DNA of 7,214 nucleotides from Candidatus Melainabacteria bacterium (lineage in GTDB: Bacteria; Cyanobacteriota; Vampirovibrionia; Obscuribacterales; Obscuribacteraceae), in the NCBI GenBank assembly GCA_003151275.1, contig PLXC01000002.1, forward strand, positions 1 to 7,214, written 5' to 3'. Shown piece by piece: positions 1 through 4,636 of the stretch. The notes beneath the pieces are model-generated. The model was not told the origin of the DNA. It saw nothing but the letters and a program-made list of their open reading frames with translations, and did not search any database. The position numbers were made by a program, and so were the translations under genes. How positions within the stretch are numbered: the first letter of the stretch is position 1; each line of letters opens with the position of its first letter.

Positions 1-432
1 TGCTACGGTTTCTGGTCAGCGCCGACCTAGTGTTTCCGCAATGCCCCTCGGCTCAAAGCTCTCAACTTGTGAGTGCTCACCGGTTATGCATCTAGTTTAC
101 TGACTTTAGCGATGATGAGAAGTACCCCAGAGAATGTTTAATAGATCTTTTTTGCCTATAGCGAGACTGAGTCTTATTCTCGGTCAAAATTGTTTTTACA
201 GGCTGACAAGCGCCGGATCAACAAAGCCGCTCAGGCTCTCAATCCCGTTATACCGAATGCGTATCCACGAGATACACAAATTGCCCATTGCATATATCAA
301 ACCGCGTTTAAGTCGCAGGGCTCAGACAAAGTGTCGCCGCTCACTACGTCTAGGGTGGTGGGCGGGTAGCCACGCGGGAACCGCGCCTGACAACAGCCCA
401 ATTCAAACTATGCTGACCAAAATTTCAAACGC
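1..432. other. Stretch without a supportable gene
   Basis: I find no coding region here that I can defend on either strand. A rightward open frame from 134 runs through into the antisense of the RadC gene, but it has no ribosome site and its translation looks random. A 30-codon leftward frame (196-288) also has no ribosome site. Small inverted repeats are visible (GTGAG/CTCAC at 69-80; AGACT/AGTCT at 164-174), but none has the form of a terminator. The stretch may be the 3' flank of the leftward RadC transcript or decayed sequence. Confidence 0.5.
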
Positions 433-467
433 AAGCGCGCTCAATCCTCCGAAGATCAAGCGCGCTT
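433..467 (-). terminator. Hairpin downstream of the RadC-like gene, probable terminator
   Basis: On the minus strand a 14-pair stem (AAGCGCGCTTGATC against GATTGAGCGCGCTT, two G-T wobbles) encloses a 7-base loop. It starts 26 bases after the radC stop codon. The following bases are only modestly T-rich (GCGTTTGAAATTTT), so this is a weaker terminator by T-tract but a very stable stem. The arms contain AAGCGCGCTT, which is itself self-complementary, so the motif also reads as a direct repeat. It could also protect the 3' end of the transcript. Confidence 0.6.
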
Positions 468-493
468 TCCTGCCTGCACTTGGTTTATTTGCC

Positions 494-979
494 CTAGCGC
501 GCCACTTTCCACAAGTGCGGCAACTCTTCCCTCATACTGGTCAGCCCATTCGAACTGACAATCACATGATCGATCACAAGCACACCCAACAAAACCCCGG
601 CCTTAATCAGCGTCTCAGTAGTTTCAATATCTTCCTTGCTCGGCTGAAGCGAACCGCCTGGGTGATTATGCGCCACGATAATGGCGTAAGAATTAGCCAC
701 AAAAGCCGCTTTGAACACCTCCCGAGGATGCACAAGGGAAGAACTCAAAGTGCCATGCGAAACAATCTGATAACCGATCACCTGATTACGCGCATCCAAA
801 TGAAATGACACGAAGTGTTCTTCACTGTAATGCTTAAGCGGCTCCACAAACCGCTCTAAACTCTCTGGACTATAGATCGGTATCGGCTCAGGACCCGGCT
901 CCTTAATCAAAGCAAGCCGAATCTGCGGCACAATATATTTAAGATGCTTCTTCAAATGACGACCATAACGGCTATTCAT
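494..979 (-). CDS. radC: Short RadC-family protein (JAB/JAMM domain)
   Basis: This 161-residue protein carries the RadC form of the JAMM metal-binding motif: a glutamate in SEEHFVSFHL (E53/E54), H104-N-H106-P-G-G-S and D117, giving the HxHx10D spacing, followed by the family-typical VIDHVIVSSNGLTSMREE near residues 135-152. Full-length RadC proteins are usually about 220 residues and begin with a helix-hairpin-helix region. Here that part is missing and only about 50 residues precede the JAMM core, as in short RadC proteins common on plasmids and genomic islands. RadC's biochemical role is unsettled, and its old link to DNA repair is doubtful. The start is supported by an AGGGG ribosome site seven bases upstream on the minus strand. 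It lies in the same direction as ssb, about 490 bases away across a large inverted repeat. I see no clear promoter directly upstream. Confidence 0.93.
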   Translation of the reverse strand: MNSRYGRHLKKHLKYIVPQIRLALIKEPGPEPIPIYSPESLERFVEPLKHYSEEHFVSFHLDARNQVIGYQIVSHGTLSSSLVHPREVFKAAFVANSYAIIVAHNHPGGSLQPSKEDIETTETLIKAGVLLGVLVIDHVIVSSNGLTSMREELPHLWKVAR

Positions 980-1047
980 CAGCTTTCCCCTCTCTCTTGC
1001 TCTAGCCAGGCAACTCCTGCCCTATCGCTGTTAGTCATGACCCAAGC

Positions 1048-1208
1048 GGATGCTTGCGCACCGCATGCAGCGCATGCCCGTAACCGGAATCCACGGGGAC
1101 CCCGTGTCAACGCCCCCTCGCATAGCGACCCGAAGGGCTTGGGGGGCGATTTACACGGGGGTGGTTTCGGTTACGCTGGCAACGCGGGCATGCAGGTAGC
1201 AAGCATCC
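1048..1208. repeat. 161-bp imperfect inverted repeat, branched-fold potential
   Basis: The left arm reads GGATGCTTGC (1048-1057), GCATGCCCG (1072-1080), GTAACCG (1080-1086), CCCCGTGT (1100-1107) and CGCCCCC (1111-1117). The right arm carries the complements in reverse order: GGGGGCG (1142-1148), ACACGGGG (1153-1160), CGGTTAC (1168-1174), CGGGCATGC (1185-1193) and GCAAGCATCC (1199-1208). Small hairpins sit inside: CACGGGG/CCCCGTG (1092-1106), TCGC-ATA-GCGA (1118-1128) and CCC-GAA-GGG (1129-1137). The whole can therefore fold either as one long arm or as a cloverleaf. It is markedly more G+C-rich than its surroundings. Possible roles are a structured RNA, a single-strand replication or transfer signal, or a small non-autonomous mobile element; the sequence alone does not decide. 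Confidence 0.7.
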
Positions 1209-1417
1209 CGTACGCCAAAAACTAGAGAACTCAGCGGGGCGTGCACTATAGTTAGCCACCACTTGTAGTGGCGACGAAACTAAAAGAAGCTGACCCAATA
1301 AAAAAATAAACAAAACAAGAAAAAACAAACAGACAAGAACAATAGAAAGAAAAAGATTCCTTTGGCCACTAATCAGCAATGATTGGTGGCAAGCATCAGC
1401 AAGCATAAAAAAGATTC
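1209..1417. other. A-rich intergenic tract with short repeats
   Basis: There is no supportable gene here. A nearly T-free, A-rich run lies at 1297-1356. Hairpins are CCACT-TGT-AGTGG (1259-1271) and an 11-pair stem with a GCAA loop (1365-1390, GCCACTAATCA against TGATTGGTGGC). The octamer GCAAGCAT occurs at 1199, 1389 and 1399 and inverted at 1050. AAAAAGATTCC is repeated at 1350-1360 and 1408-1418, flanking the second hairpin. This hairpin could be a back-up terminator for ssb, which is transcribed leftward into the region. Confidence 0.55.
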
Positions 1418-1462
1418 CGGAAAAACGAAAAAGAAAGGCAGAGGACTTTAGCCCCTGCCTTT
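1418..1462 (-). terminator. Intrinsic terminator of ssb
   Basis: On the minus strand, AAAGGCAGGGG pairs with CCTCTGCCTTT around a 7-base loop, with one G-T wobble. It is followed by a T-rich run broken by single C and G bases. The stem begins four bases after the ssb stop codon. The same arrangement, with different stem bases but an identical T-run, follows the decayed ssb copy at 2449-2487. Confidence 0.9.
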
Positions 1463-1466
1463 TGTT

Positions 1467-1874
1467 CTATCTAACAGCTGAAGTCAGCTTCAGCTTAGGC
1501 GTCGGTTTAGTTTCCTCAGGAGGCGTTTCCGCCTGAGCGACTGGTTTCTTGCCGCACAGATAGAAGTCATGCAGTTTGATTACCGGCTTTGTCTTCTGCA
1601 CAGCCACTCCTCCTTGATCCGAAGAAAAGGTGGAAACCGACAGGGCACCATAGAGAACTACCTCACGTCCTTTGGTGATGGTTTTAAGCACCCGCTCTCC
1701 TAACCCATTCCAGGCATCAACATCGATCCATAGTGTTCTTTCTTCGTCTTTATTGGCTGAATACTCTTTCACCGCGATCGAGAATTTGACCACCTGGTTG
1801 CCTGTGTCTCCAAAGGTTTTGCTATGGGGATCTTGTCCGACGTGGCCGGCTAGAGTGATTTGGTTATTATTCAT
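1467..1874 (-). CDS. ssb: Single-stranded DNA-binding protein (SSB)
   Basis: This 135-residue protein coats single-stranded DNA during replication and repair. It shows the bacterial SSB OB-fold pattern: N-terminal NQITLAGHVGQDP, VVKFSIAVKEY (residues 28-38), the two aromatic positions in LWIDVDAWNGLGERV (W49 and W55), then TKGREVVLYGALSV (68-80) and a last strand near VIKLHDFYLCG (98-108). The tail after residue 110 is short, proline- and lysine-rich and ends TSAVR. The acidic DDIPF-like tip that normally binds partner proteins is absent. The start is fixed by AGGAGAG six bases upstream. A terminator follows at once, so it is probably a single-gene transcript. A dead inverted copy lies immediately upstream. 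Such divergent short SSBs are common on plasmids and phages. Confidence 0.95.
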   Translation of the reverse strand: MNNNQITLAGHVGQDPHSKTFGDTGNQVVKFSIAVKEYSANKDEERTLWIDVDAWNGLGERVLKTITKGREVVLYGALSVSTFSSDQGGVAVQKTKPVIKLHDFYLCGKKPVAQAETPPEETKPTPKLKLTSAVR

Positions 1875-2053
1875 AATTTGCTCTCCTTTGAGCTGGGGTT
1901 TAGTGAGTCCGTAATTTCACAAGCTTGCCGCGAAGCGCTTTTCGGATGAGGGCAATAGTCGCGCAGCGTCCGCAGGATTCAACTATTGACTCAGCTGGAA
2001 AGTTGTGAAATCGTGACTCGCGTAAAAAACACCGGCTCACAGGAGAGTAAATT

Positions 2054-2445
2054 TTGGATGATAACCAAATTACATTTGTTGGACACGTCGACATATGATC
2101 CCCGTAGCAAAACCCAGACACAGGCAGCCAGGTGGTCAAATTTGAGTGCGGTGAAAGTATTCAGCCAATAAAGACGAAGAAAGAACAAGGAGCAATGTTG
2201 ATGCCTGGAATGGGTCGAGAGCAGGTGCTTAAAACCATCACCAAAGGGCTTGAGGTAGTTCTAAAAGAGCAAAGACGGAACCACTTAAATTCGGATCAAG
2301 AAGGAGTGGCTGTGCAGAAGACAAAGCCGGTAATCAAACTGAGTGACTTCTATCTGTGCGGCAAGAAACCAGTCGCTTCAGGTGAAACGCCTCCTGAGGC
2401 AGCTAAAACGACGCCGAGCATAGGCTGACTTCAGTAGTTAGATAG
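2054..2445 (+). pseudogene. ssb: Decayed second copy of ssb
   Basis: The plus strand keeps the whole outline of the intact neighbour: ribosome site AGGAGAG (2041-2047), first codon changed from ATG to TTG, then DNQIT, GHV, VVKF, VLKTITKG, GVAVQKTKPVIKL and DFYLCGKKPV. The frame is broken repeatedly. TGA comes at codon 15, after a one-base insertion near 2090. Further small insertions or deletions near 2145, 2190 and 2215 remove the region holding the two tryptophans. From GTGCTTAAA (2224) onward the frame is again open to a TGA at 2426-2428. The ancestral TAG is still visible at 2443-2445. A shortened product from the 3' part is possible but would lack the DNA-binding core, so I regard it as a pseudogene. 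Confidence 0.9.
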
Positions 2446-2448
2446 GAC

Positions 2449-2487
2449 AAAGTTCAGGGTAAAGCCCTGACTTTCTTTTTCGTTTTT
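2449..2487 (+). terminator. Intrinsic terminator behind the ssb pseudogene
   Basis: AAAGTTCAGGG pairs with CCCTGACTTT around a TAAAG loop, with one bulged T, and runs straight into CTTTTTCGTTTTT. The stem bases differ from those behind the intact ssb, yet pairing is kept, so the hairpin evolved by compensating changes or from an older shared ancestor. It may also help to end leftward transcription from the TPR gene at 2532-2873. Confidence 0.8.
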
Positions 2488-2531
2488 CCGCTACCTTGTA
2501 AAAAATACAAAGAGCCTCCAATCCTATTACC

Positions 2532-2873
2532 CTATTCATACAAAGCAGCAATACGCTCAAACTCACTAAAGGCAACCTTGTACTCATCAAACCGCTTGGA
2601 CTTGTGCAAGAAAGCACAATAGTGCAAAAGCACAGGCATGAACATGTAATCGTTGCGCCTACCGCGCACACGAATCAAATCCAGCGCTTCTTGAAACAAA
2701 CTCTCGGCCTCAAAATGATGCTCGAGATCAGCTGCATCCAAGGACTCAACAAGCACTACATCAACACGCTCAGACAACTCAAGGTCCAAAGTCACAAGAT
2801 GCTTGATCAGATTCTTCTGACCAGGCGTACAATCCATGGCGTCAATGTCGGACAATGAAATTCCGTCGCTCAT
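2532..2873 (-). CDS. Small TPR-like helical protein
   Basis: I do not recognise a named family for this 113-residue protein. It is predicted to be all-helical. Residues 52-69 (HFEAESLFQEALDLIRVR) and 76-110 (YMFMPVLLHYCAFLHKSKRFDEYKVAFSEFERIAA) follow the spacing of tetratricopeptide repeats: small/large hydrophobic alternation, a RFDEY turn like the usual R.eEA, and a final helix. It has no signal peptide or membrane segment, so it is probably a cytoplasmic protein-interaction module. The ribosome site is weak (GGTG seven bases before ATG). The gene diverges from the micro-protein gene at 2980, leaving a 106-base shared promoter region. Confidence 0.7.
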   Translation of the reverse strand: MSDGISLSDIDAMDCTPGQKNLIKHLVTLDLELSERVDVVLVESLDAADLEHHFEAESLFQEALDLIRVRGRRNDYMFMPVLLHYCAFLHKSKRFDEYKVAFSEFERIAALYE

Positions 2874-2889
2874 GCTTCACCAAGGTGTG

Positions 2890-2938
2890 TACGGGTAATA
2901 TATTCATAGACCGCCCGTATTTAGTCAATGACTTGATA
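2890..2938 (-). promoter_or_regulatory. Candidate divergent promoter region with inverted repeat
   Basis: On the minus strand TTGACT (about 2926-2931) could be a -35 box for the TPR-like gene, with AT-rich sequence (GAATATATTA) downstream as the -10 zone. A 6-base inverted repeat, TACGGG (2890-2895) and CCCGTA (2914-2919), brackets this -10 zone. That is the position expected of a repressor site. The -10 match is poor at the ideal spacing, so the call is tentative. Confidence 0.3.
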
Positions 2939-2979
2939 AAGCGCCAAGAGAACAATTCCAGCTAGGGAGAGGGGCACCC

Positions 2980-3156
2980 ATGAGCGACGAAAAGGATAAG
3001 CTGGAATCAATCGACGATAAATTAGAGCGCATCTACGAACAAATCGACAACGCTGACTACCTCGAAAAAAAAAGAAACAGAGAGTATCACGATAGTAGAG
3101 CTCGACAGCAGCTTATATGGGAACAAGGCGGAGCCAAAGATGACAGACGCGATTAG
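2980..3156 (+). CDS. Charged micro-protein, first of a tandem pair
   Basis: This gene encodes 58 residues: MSDEKDKLESIDDKLERIYEQ at the start, ending LIWEQGGAKDDRRD. It is highly charged, with a heptad-like N-terminal helix (L8, I11, L15, I18), and has no signal peptide. A strong ribosome site, AGAGGGG, ends five bases before the ATG. A second gene 92 bases downstream encodes a paralogue with the same MSDE start and the same W..xGGxxDDxRD ending. The conservation of start, end and ribosome site in two copies argues that both are translated. I do not recognise the family. A coiled-coil adaptor or a regulator of a larger partner is possible. Confidence 0.65.
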   Translation: MSDEKDKLESIDDKLERIYEQIDNADYLEKKRNREYHDSRARQQLIWEQGGAKDDRRD

Positions 3157-3248
3157 GTAATTTCAGTCATGAACGTAGTTCCAACAGAGCTTGCAAACCA
3201 TTCAAATAAATCAAGGCAACTACTGATTCATCAAAAGCAGGTGCACGC

Positions 3249-3413
3249 ATGAGCGACGAAGAATCAACTAAGAGCAAAATCGAGCGCCTGCTAGAGAAAA
3301 TTGAGAAAAGCAAAGAGCTAAGTCAACAAACCCGAAAATGGTTAGGCGACCACGACCTTAAACGACAAGTAGATTGGCAACGGCGTGGTGGTCGGGATGA
3401 TCAGCGGGACTGA
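3249..3413 (+). CDS. Charged micro-protein, second of a tandem pair
   Basis: This gene encodes 54 residues beginning MSDEESTKSKIERLLEKIEK and ending VDWQRRGGRDDQRD. It matches the upstream 58-residue protein at the MSDE start, in the charged leucine/isoleucine helix, in an Arg-Gln pair before a tryptophan (W43), and in the GG..DDxRD tail. The segment GCACxCATGAGCGACGAA around the start is shared at DNA level, so the pair arose by duplication. The ribosome site AGGTG lies five bases before the ATG. The stop is 18 bases from the stop of the oppositely directed gene at 3432. Function unknown. Confidence 0.62.
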   Translation: MSDEESTKSKIERLLEKIEKSKELSQQTRKWLGDHDLKRQVDWQRRGGRDDQRD

Positions 3414-3431
3414 TAACAGTCGGTGCCCAAG

Positions 3432-3635
3432 CTAGACGTTAGACGACAAAATTTTCTTGACAAATAGGTCAATCAGATTGTTATGTCGATTAATCGTGTC
3501 AACTATTGCTAATCGAGAACATGCCAAACATTCAAGATGACCGCTGGTGTGCGCTTCTCGCTCAAGATCACATGAGTAGAGATACATAATGTCCTGCAAC
3601 AGACTATTTTCAATCGGGTTGATAAACTTGTTCAT
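3432..3635 (-). CDS. Small Cys/His-containing protein
   Basis: The minus strand has two adjacent ATG codons. The ribosome site GGAGG ends one base before the first (3638) and four bases before the second (3635), so I choose the second, giving 67 residues starting MNKFINPIENS. Residues near 22-39 hold C, H, H, C and C in the order CDLEREAHTSGHLECLAC. This includes an HxxCxxC cluster close to, but one residue shorter than, the HxxxCxxC of zinc-binding anti-sigma factors. The rest is helical with an amphipathic C-terminal part (IVDTINRHNNLIDLFVKKI). No membrane segment is present. It may be a small metal-binding regulator, but I do not recognise the family. It diverges from the secreted repeat protein at 3746. 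Confidence 0.6.
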   Translation of the reverse strand: MNKFINPIENSLLQDIMYLYSCDLEREAHTSGHLECLACSRLAIVDTINRHNNLIDLFVKKILSSNV

Positions 3636-3745
3636 CATTCCTCCTGCTTACCGTGCTAGAAGAAGCATAAACAAGAAACCAACTTTAAGACATGTGGAAT
3701 AACACAGTGCAATTGAATAATCCCAACTAATACGAGGACAACATC

Positions 3746-3973
3746 ATGAACAAGGCTCTCTTAATCGCGCTCAGCGCACTCTTCATCTTCATGACTGGAG
3801 CAGACGCCAGAGACGTGAAAGTGCATGGCTACACAAAAAAAGATGGCACGAAAGTTGAAGGATACACAAGAACAGAAAAGGACCCTGCCACAGTTGAAGT
3901 TAAGGGCTACACAAAAAAAGACGGCACGAAAGTCGCCGGCTATACCAGAAAAGCCCCAAAAAAAACAAAGTAA
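3746..3973 (+). CDS. Secreted GYTKKDGT-repeat protein
   Basis: This 75-residue precursor has a clear signal peptide: MNK, hydrophobic LLIALSALFIFMTG, and an A-D-A cleavage site after residue 21. The mature part is about 54 residues, very basic, and made almost wholly of two near-identical 17-residue repeats at residues 26-42 and 52-68 (V[HK]GYTKKDGTKV[EA]GYTR), followed by a lysine-rich tail. The motif resembles the short GYxRKDGTxV modules found in small exported proteins of many bacteria, whose function is not established. The basic charge and repeated Tyr-Thr suggest binding to cell wall, polysaccharide or nucleic acid; that is inference. The ribosome site GAGGA (3734-3738) is seven bases before the start. 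Confidence 0.87.
   Translation: MNKALLIALSALFIFMTGADARDVKVHGYTKKDGTKVEGYTRTEKDPATVEVKGYTKKDGTKVAGYTRKAPKKTK
3821..3949 (+). repeat. Tandem in-frame coding repeat
   Basis: Two 51-base units (3821-3871 and 3899-3949), 78 bases apart, share most bases, including GGCTACACAAAAAAAGA. They encode the two 17-residue repeats of the secreted protein. The poly-A run in each unit is a likely site for slippage. Confidence 0.85.
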
Positions 3974-3990
3974 CTCAGACGAAAGTTAGC

Positions 3991-4413
3991 TTAGTTTGAA
4001 TTGCCATTACTTTTAAAATCCTGGAAGAATCGCTCTATTAGTGGCTCAGCCTGGGTATATTTCTCCTGCTCCAGGTAAAGTCCAATTAAGTTATTCAGGT
4101 CGGTTGCAATTGTTTTGCTGCGAGAATCTTCAAAACGTTCGTCGATATGTAATGCCATCAAGAACGATCGCTCAGCTGAATCCCAGTCATGATGTTGGGC
4201 TTGCTCAAGTCCAAGATGGGTCATGTTAATCGCAACTGTTCTCATCTGCCAAATGTGTGATGATTGCAACAGATTTTGCCCAGGGCTTAGTTCTAATACT
4301 GCCGCGAAACGCACAGCCTCACTCATAAAAACCGGACGAGGTGGCGTTGCTATGCAGGGAATTTTCACAATAAATGAGAGTGTGATTATCGCCGCTACTA
4401 ATAGACGTTTCAT
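3991..4413 (-). CDS. Exported TPR protein
   Basis: This 140-residue protein starts with a signal peptide (MKRLLVAAIITLSFIVKIPCIA, probable cleavage near residues 22-23), so it acts outside the cytoplasm. C20 lacks a proper lipobox, so a lipoprotein is unlikely. Two TPR-type helical hairpins follow. One spans about residues 58-92, with QAQHHDWDSAERSFLMALHI matching the repeat's second half. The other spans about 100-133, with LNNLIGLYLEQEKYTQAEPL, the classic 'Y..AEPL' form. Two repeats are few, so it may pair with itself or cap a partner. A plausible ribosome site, GGTGGA, lies seven bases before ATG. It converges on the repeat-protein gene with 17 bases between stops and shares no operon. 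Confidence 0.85.
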   Translation of the reverse strand: MKRLLVAAIITLSFIVKIPCIATPPRPVFMSEAVRFAAVLELSPGQNLLQSSHIWQMRTVAINMTHLGLEQAQHHDWDSAERSFLMALHIDERFEDSRSKTIATDLNNLIGLYLEQEKYTQAEPLIERFFQDFKSNGNSN

Positions 4414-4603
4414 TTTCTGTCCACCGTTCTTCTAGTTCTATGTTCCCTAGAGCGATGAAGCGAAGACGCTTACAATGTTTTACTAGCGAAAACTTAAAGA
4501 CAGCGGAAGCCAAACTTCGCAATACCCTTCGGTCAAGGTCAAGCTGGATTGGGATCTGCTCAGTTTTGAAAATGCCAAAGTTTAGCCAACTCTCTTATTT
4601 AAA

Positions 4604-4630
4604 GTAAGCCCATCACTCCGATGGACTTAC
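4604..4630 (+). promoter_or_regulatory. Leader hairpin next to the protease start codon
   Basis: GTAAG-C-CCATC pairs with GATGG-A-CTTAC around the loop ACTCC: ten base pairs with one C/A mismatch. The stem ends six bases before the ATG at 4637, exactly where a ribosome site would be expected. No Shine-Dalgarno sequence is visible outside it. The hairpin could limit translation of the protease, or be an operator or binding site for a protein. Confidence 0.5.
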
Positions 4631-4636
4631 TAACTG

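Larger units (their letters stand above)
1418..2490. repeat. Large inverted duplication of the ssb transcription unit
   Basis: Read outward from the centre, the minus strand from about 1922 to 1418 and the plus strand from about 2000 to 2490 match closely. Shared stretches include the leader GTGAAAT, the ribosome site AGGAGAG, GTGCTTAAAACCATCACC, GACTTCTATCTGTGCGGCAA, GTTAGATAG at the stop, and the T-run ending TTTTTCCG. The match stops sharply after TTTTTCCG on both sides. The non-matching spacer is about 75 bases (1923-1999) and contains CAATAGT/ACTATTG (1953-1959 and 1982-1988). The two arms therefore form a head-to-head duplication carrying one intact and one decayed gene. Confidence 0.9.

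Noticed and set aside
196..288. Leftward 30-codon frame starting ATGGGCAATTTG
   Set aside because: No ribosome site and no sequence features of a small protein.
134..808. Rightward 224-codon open frame
   Set aside because: Its second half is the exact antisense of the RadC gene, it has no ribosome site, and its translation is rich in Arg, Ser, Leu and Pro with no recognisable pattern.
1107..1406. Leftward 99-codon frame with a hydrophobic stretch
   Set aside because: The hydrophobic part is simply the T-rich complement of the A-rich tract, and the rest runs through the inverted repeat. No ribosome site.
1953..1988. Promoter or operator for ssb at CAATAGT/ACTATTG
   Set aside because: TTGAAT and GACTAT on the minus strand have nearly correct spacing, but the -10 match is only three of six bases, so no promoter is called.
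4319..4522. Leftward 67-codon frame upstream of the exported TPR gene
   Set aside because: It overlaps the TPR gene's signal-peptide region in another frame and has no ribosome site. The TPR gene is clearly the real one.
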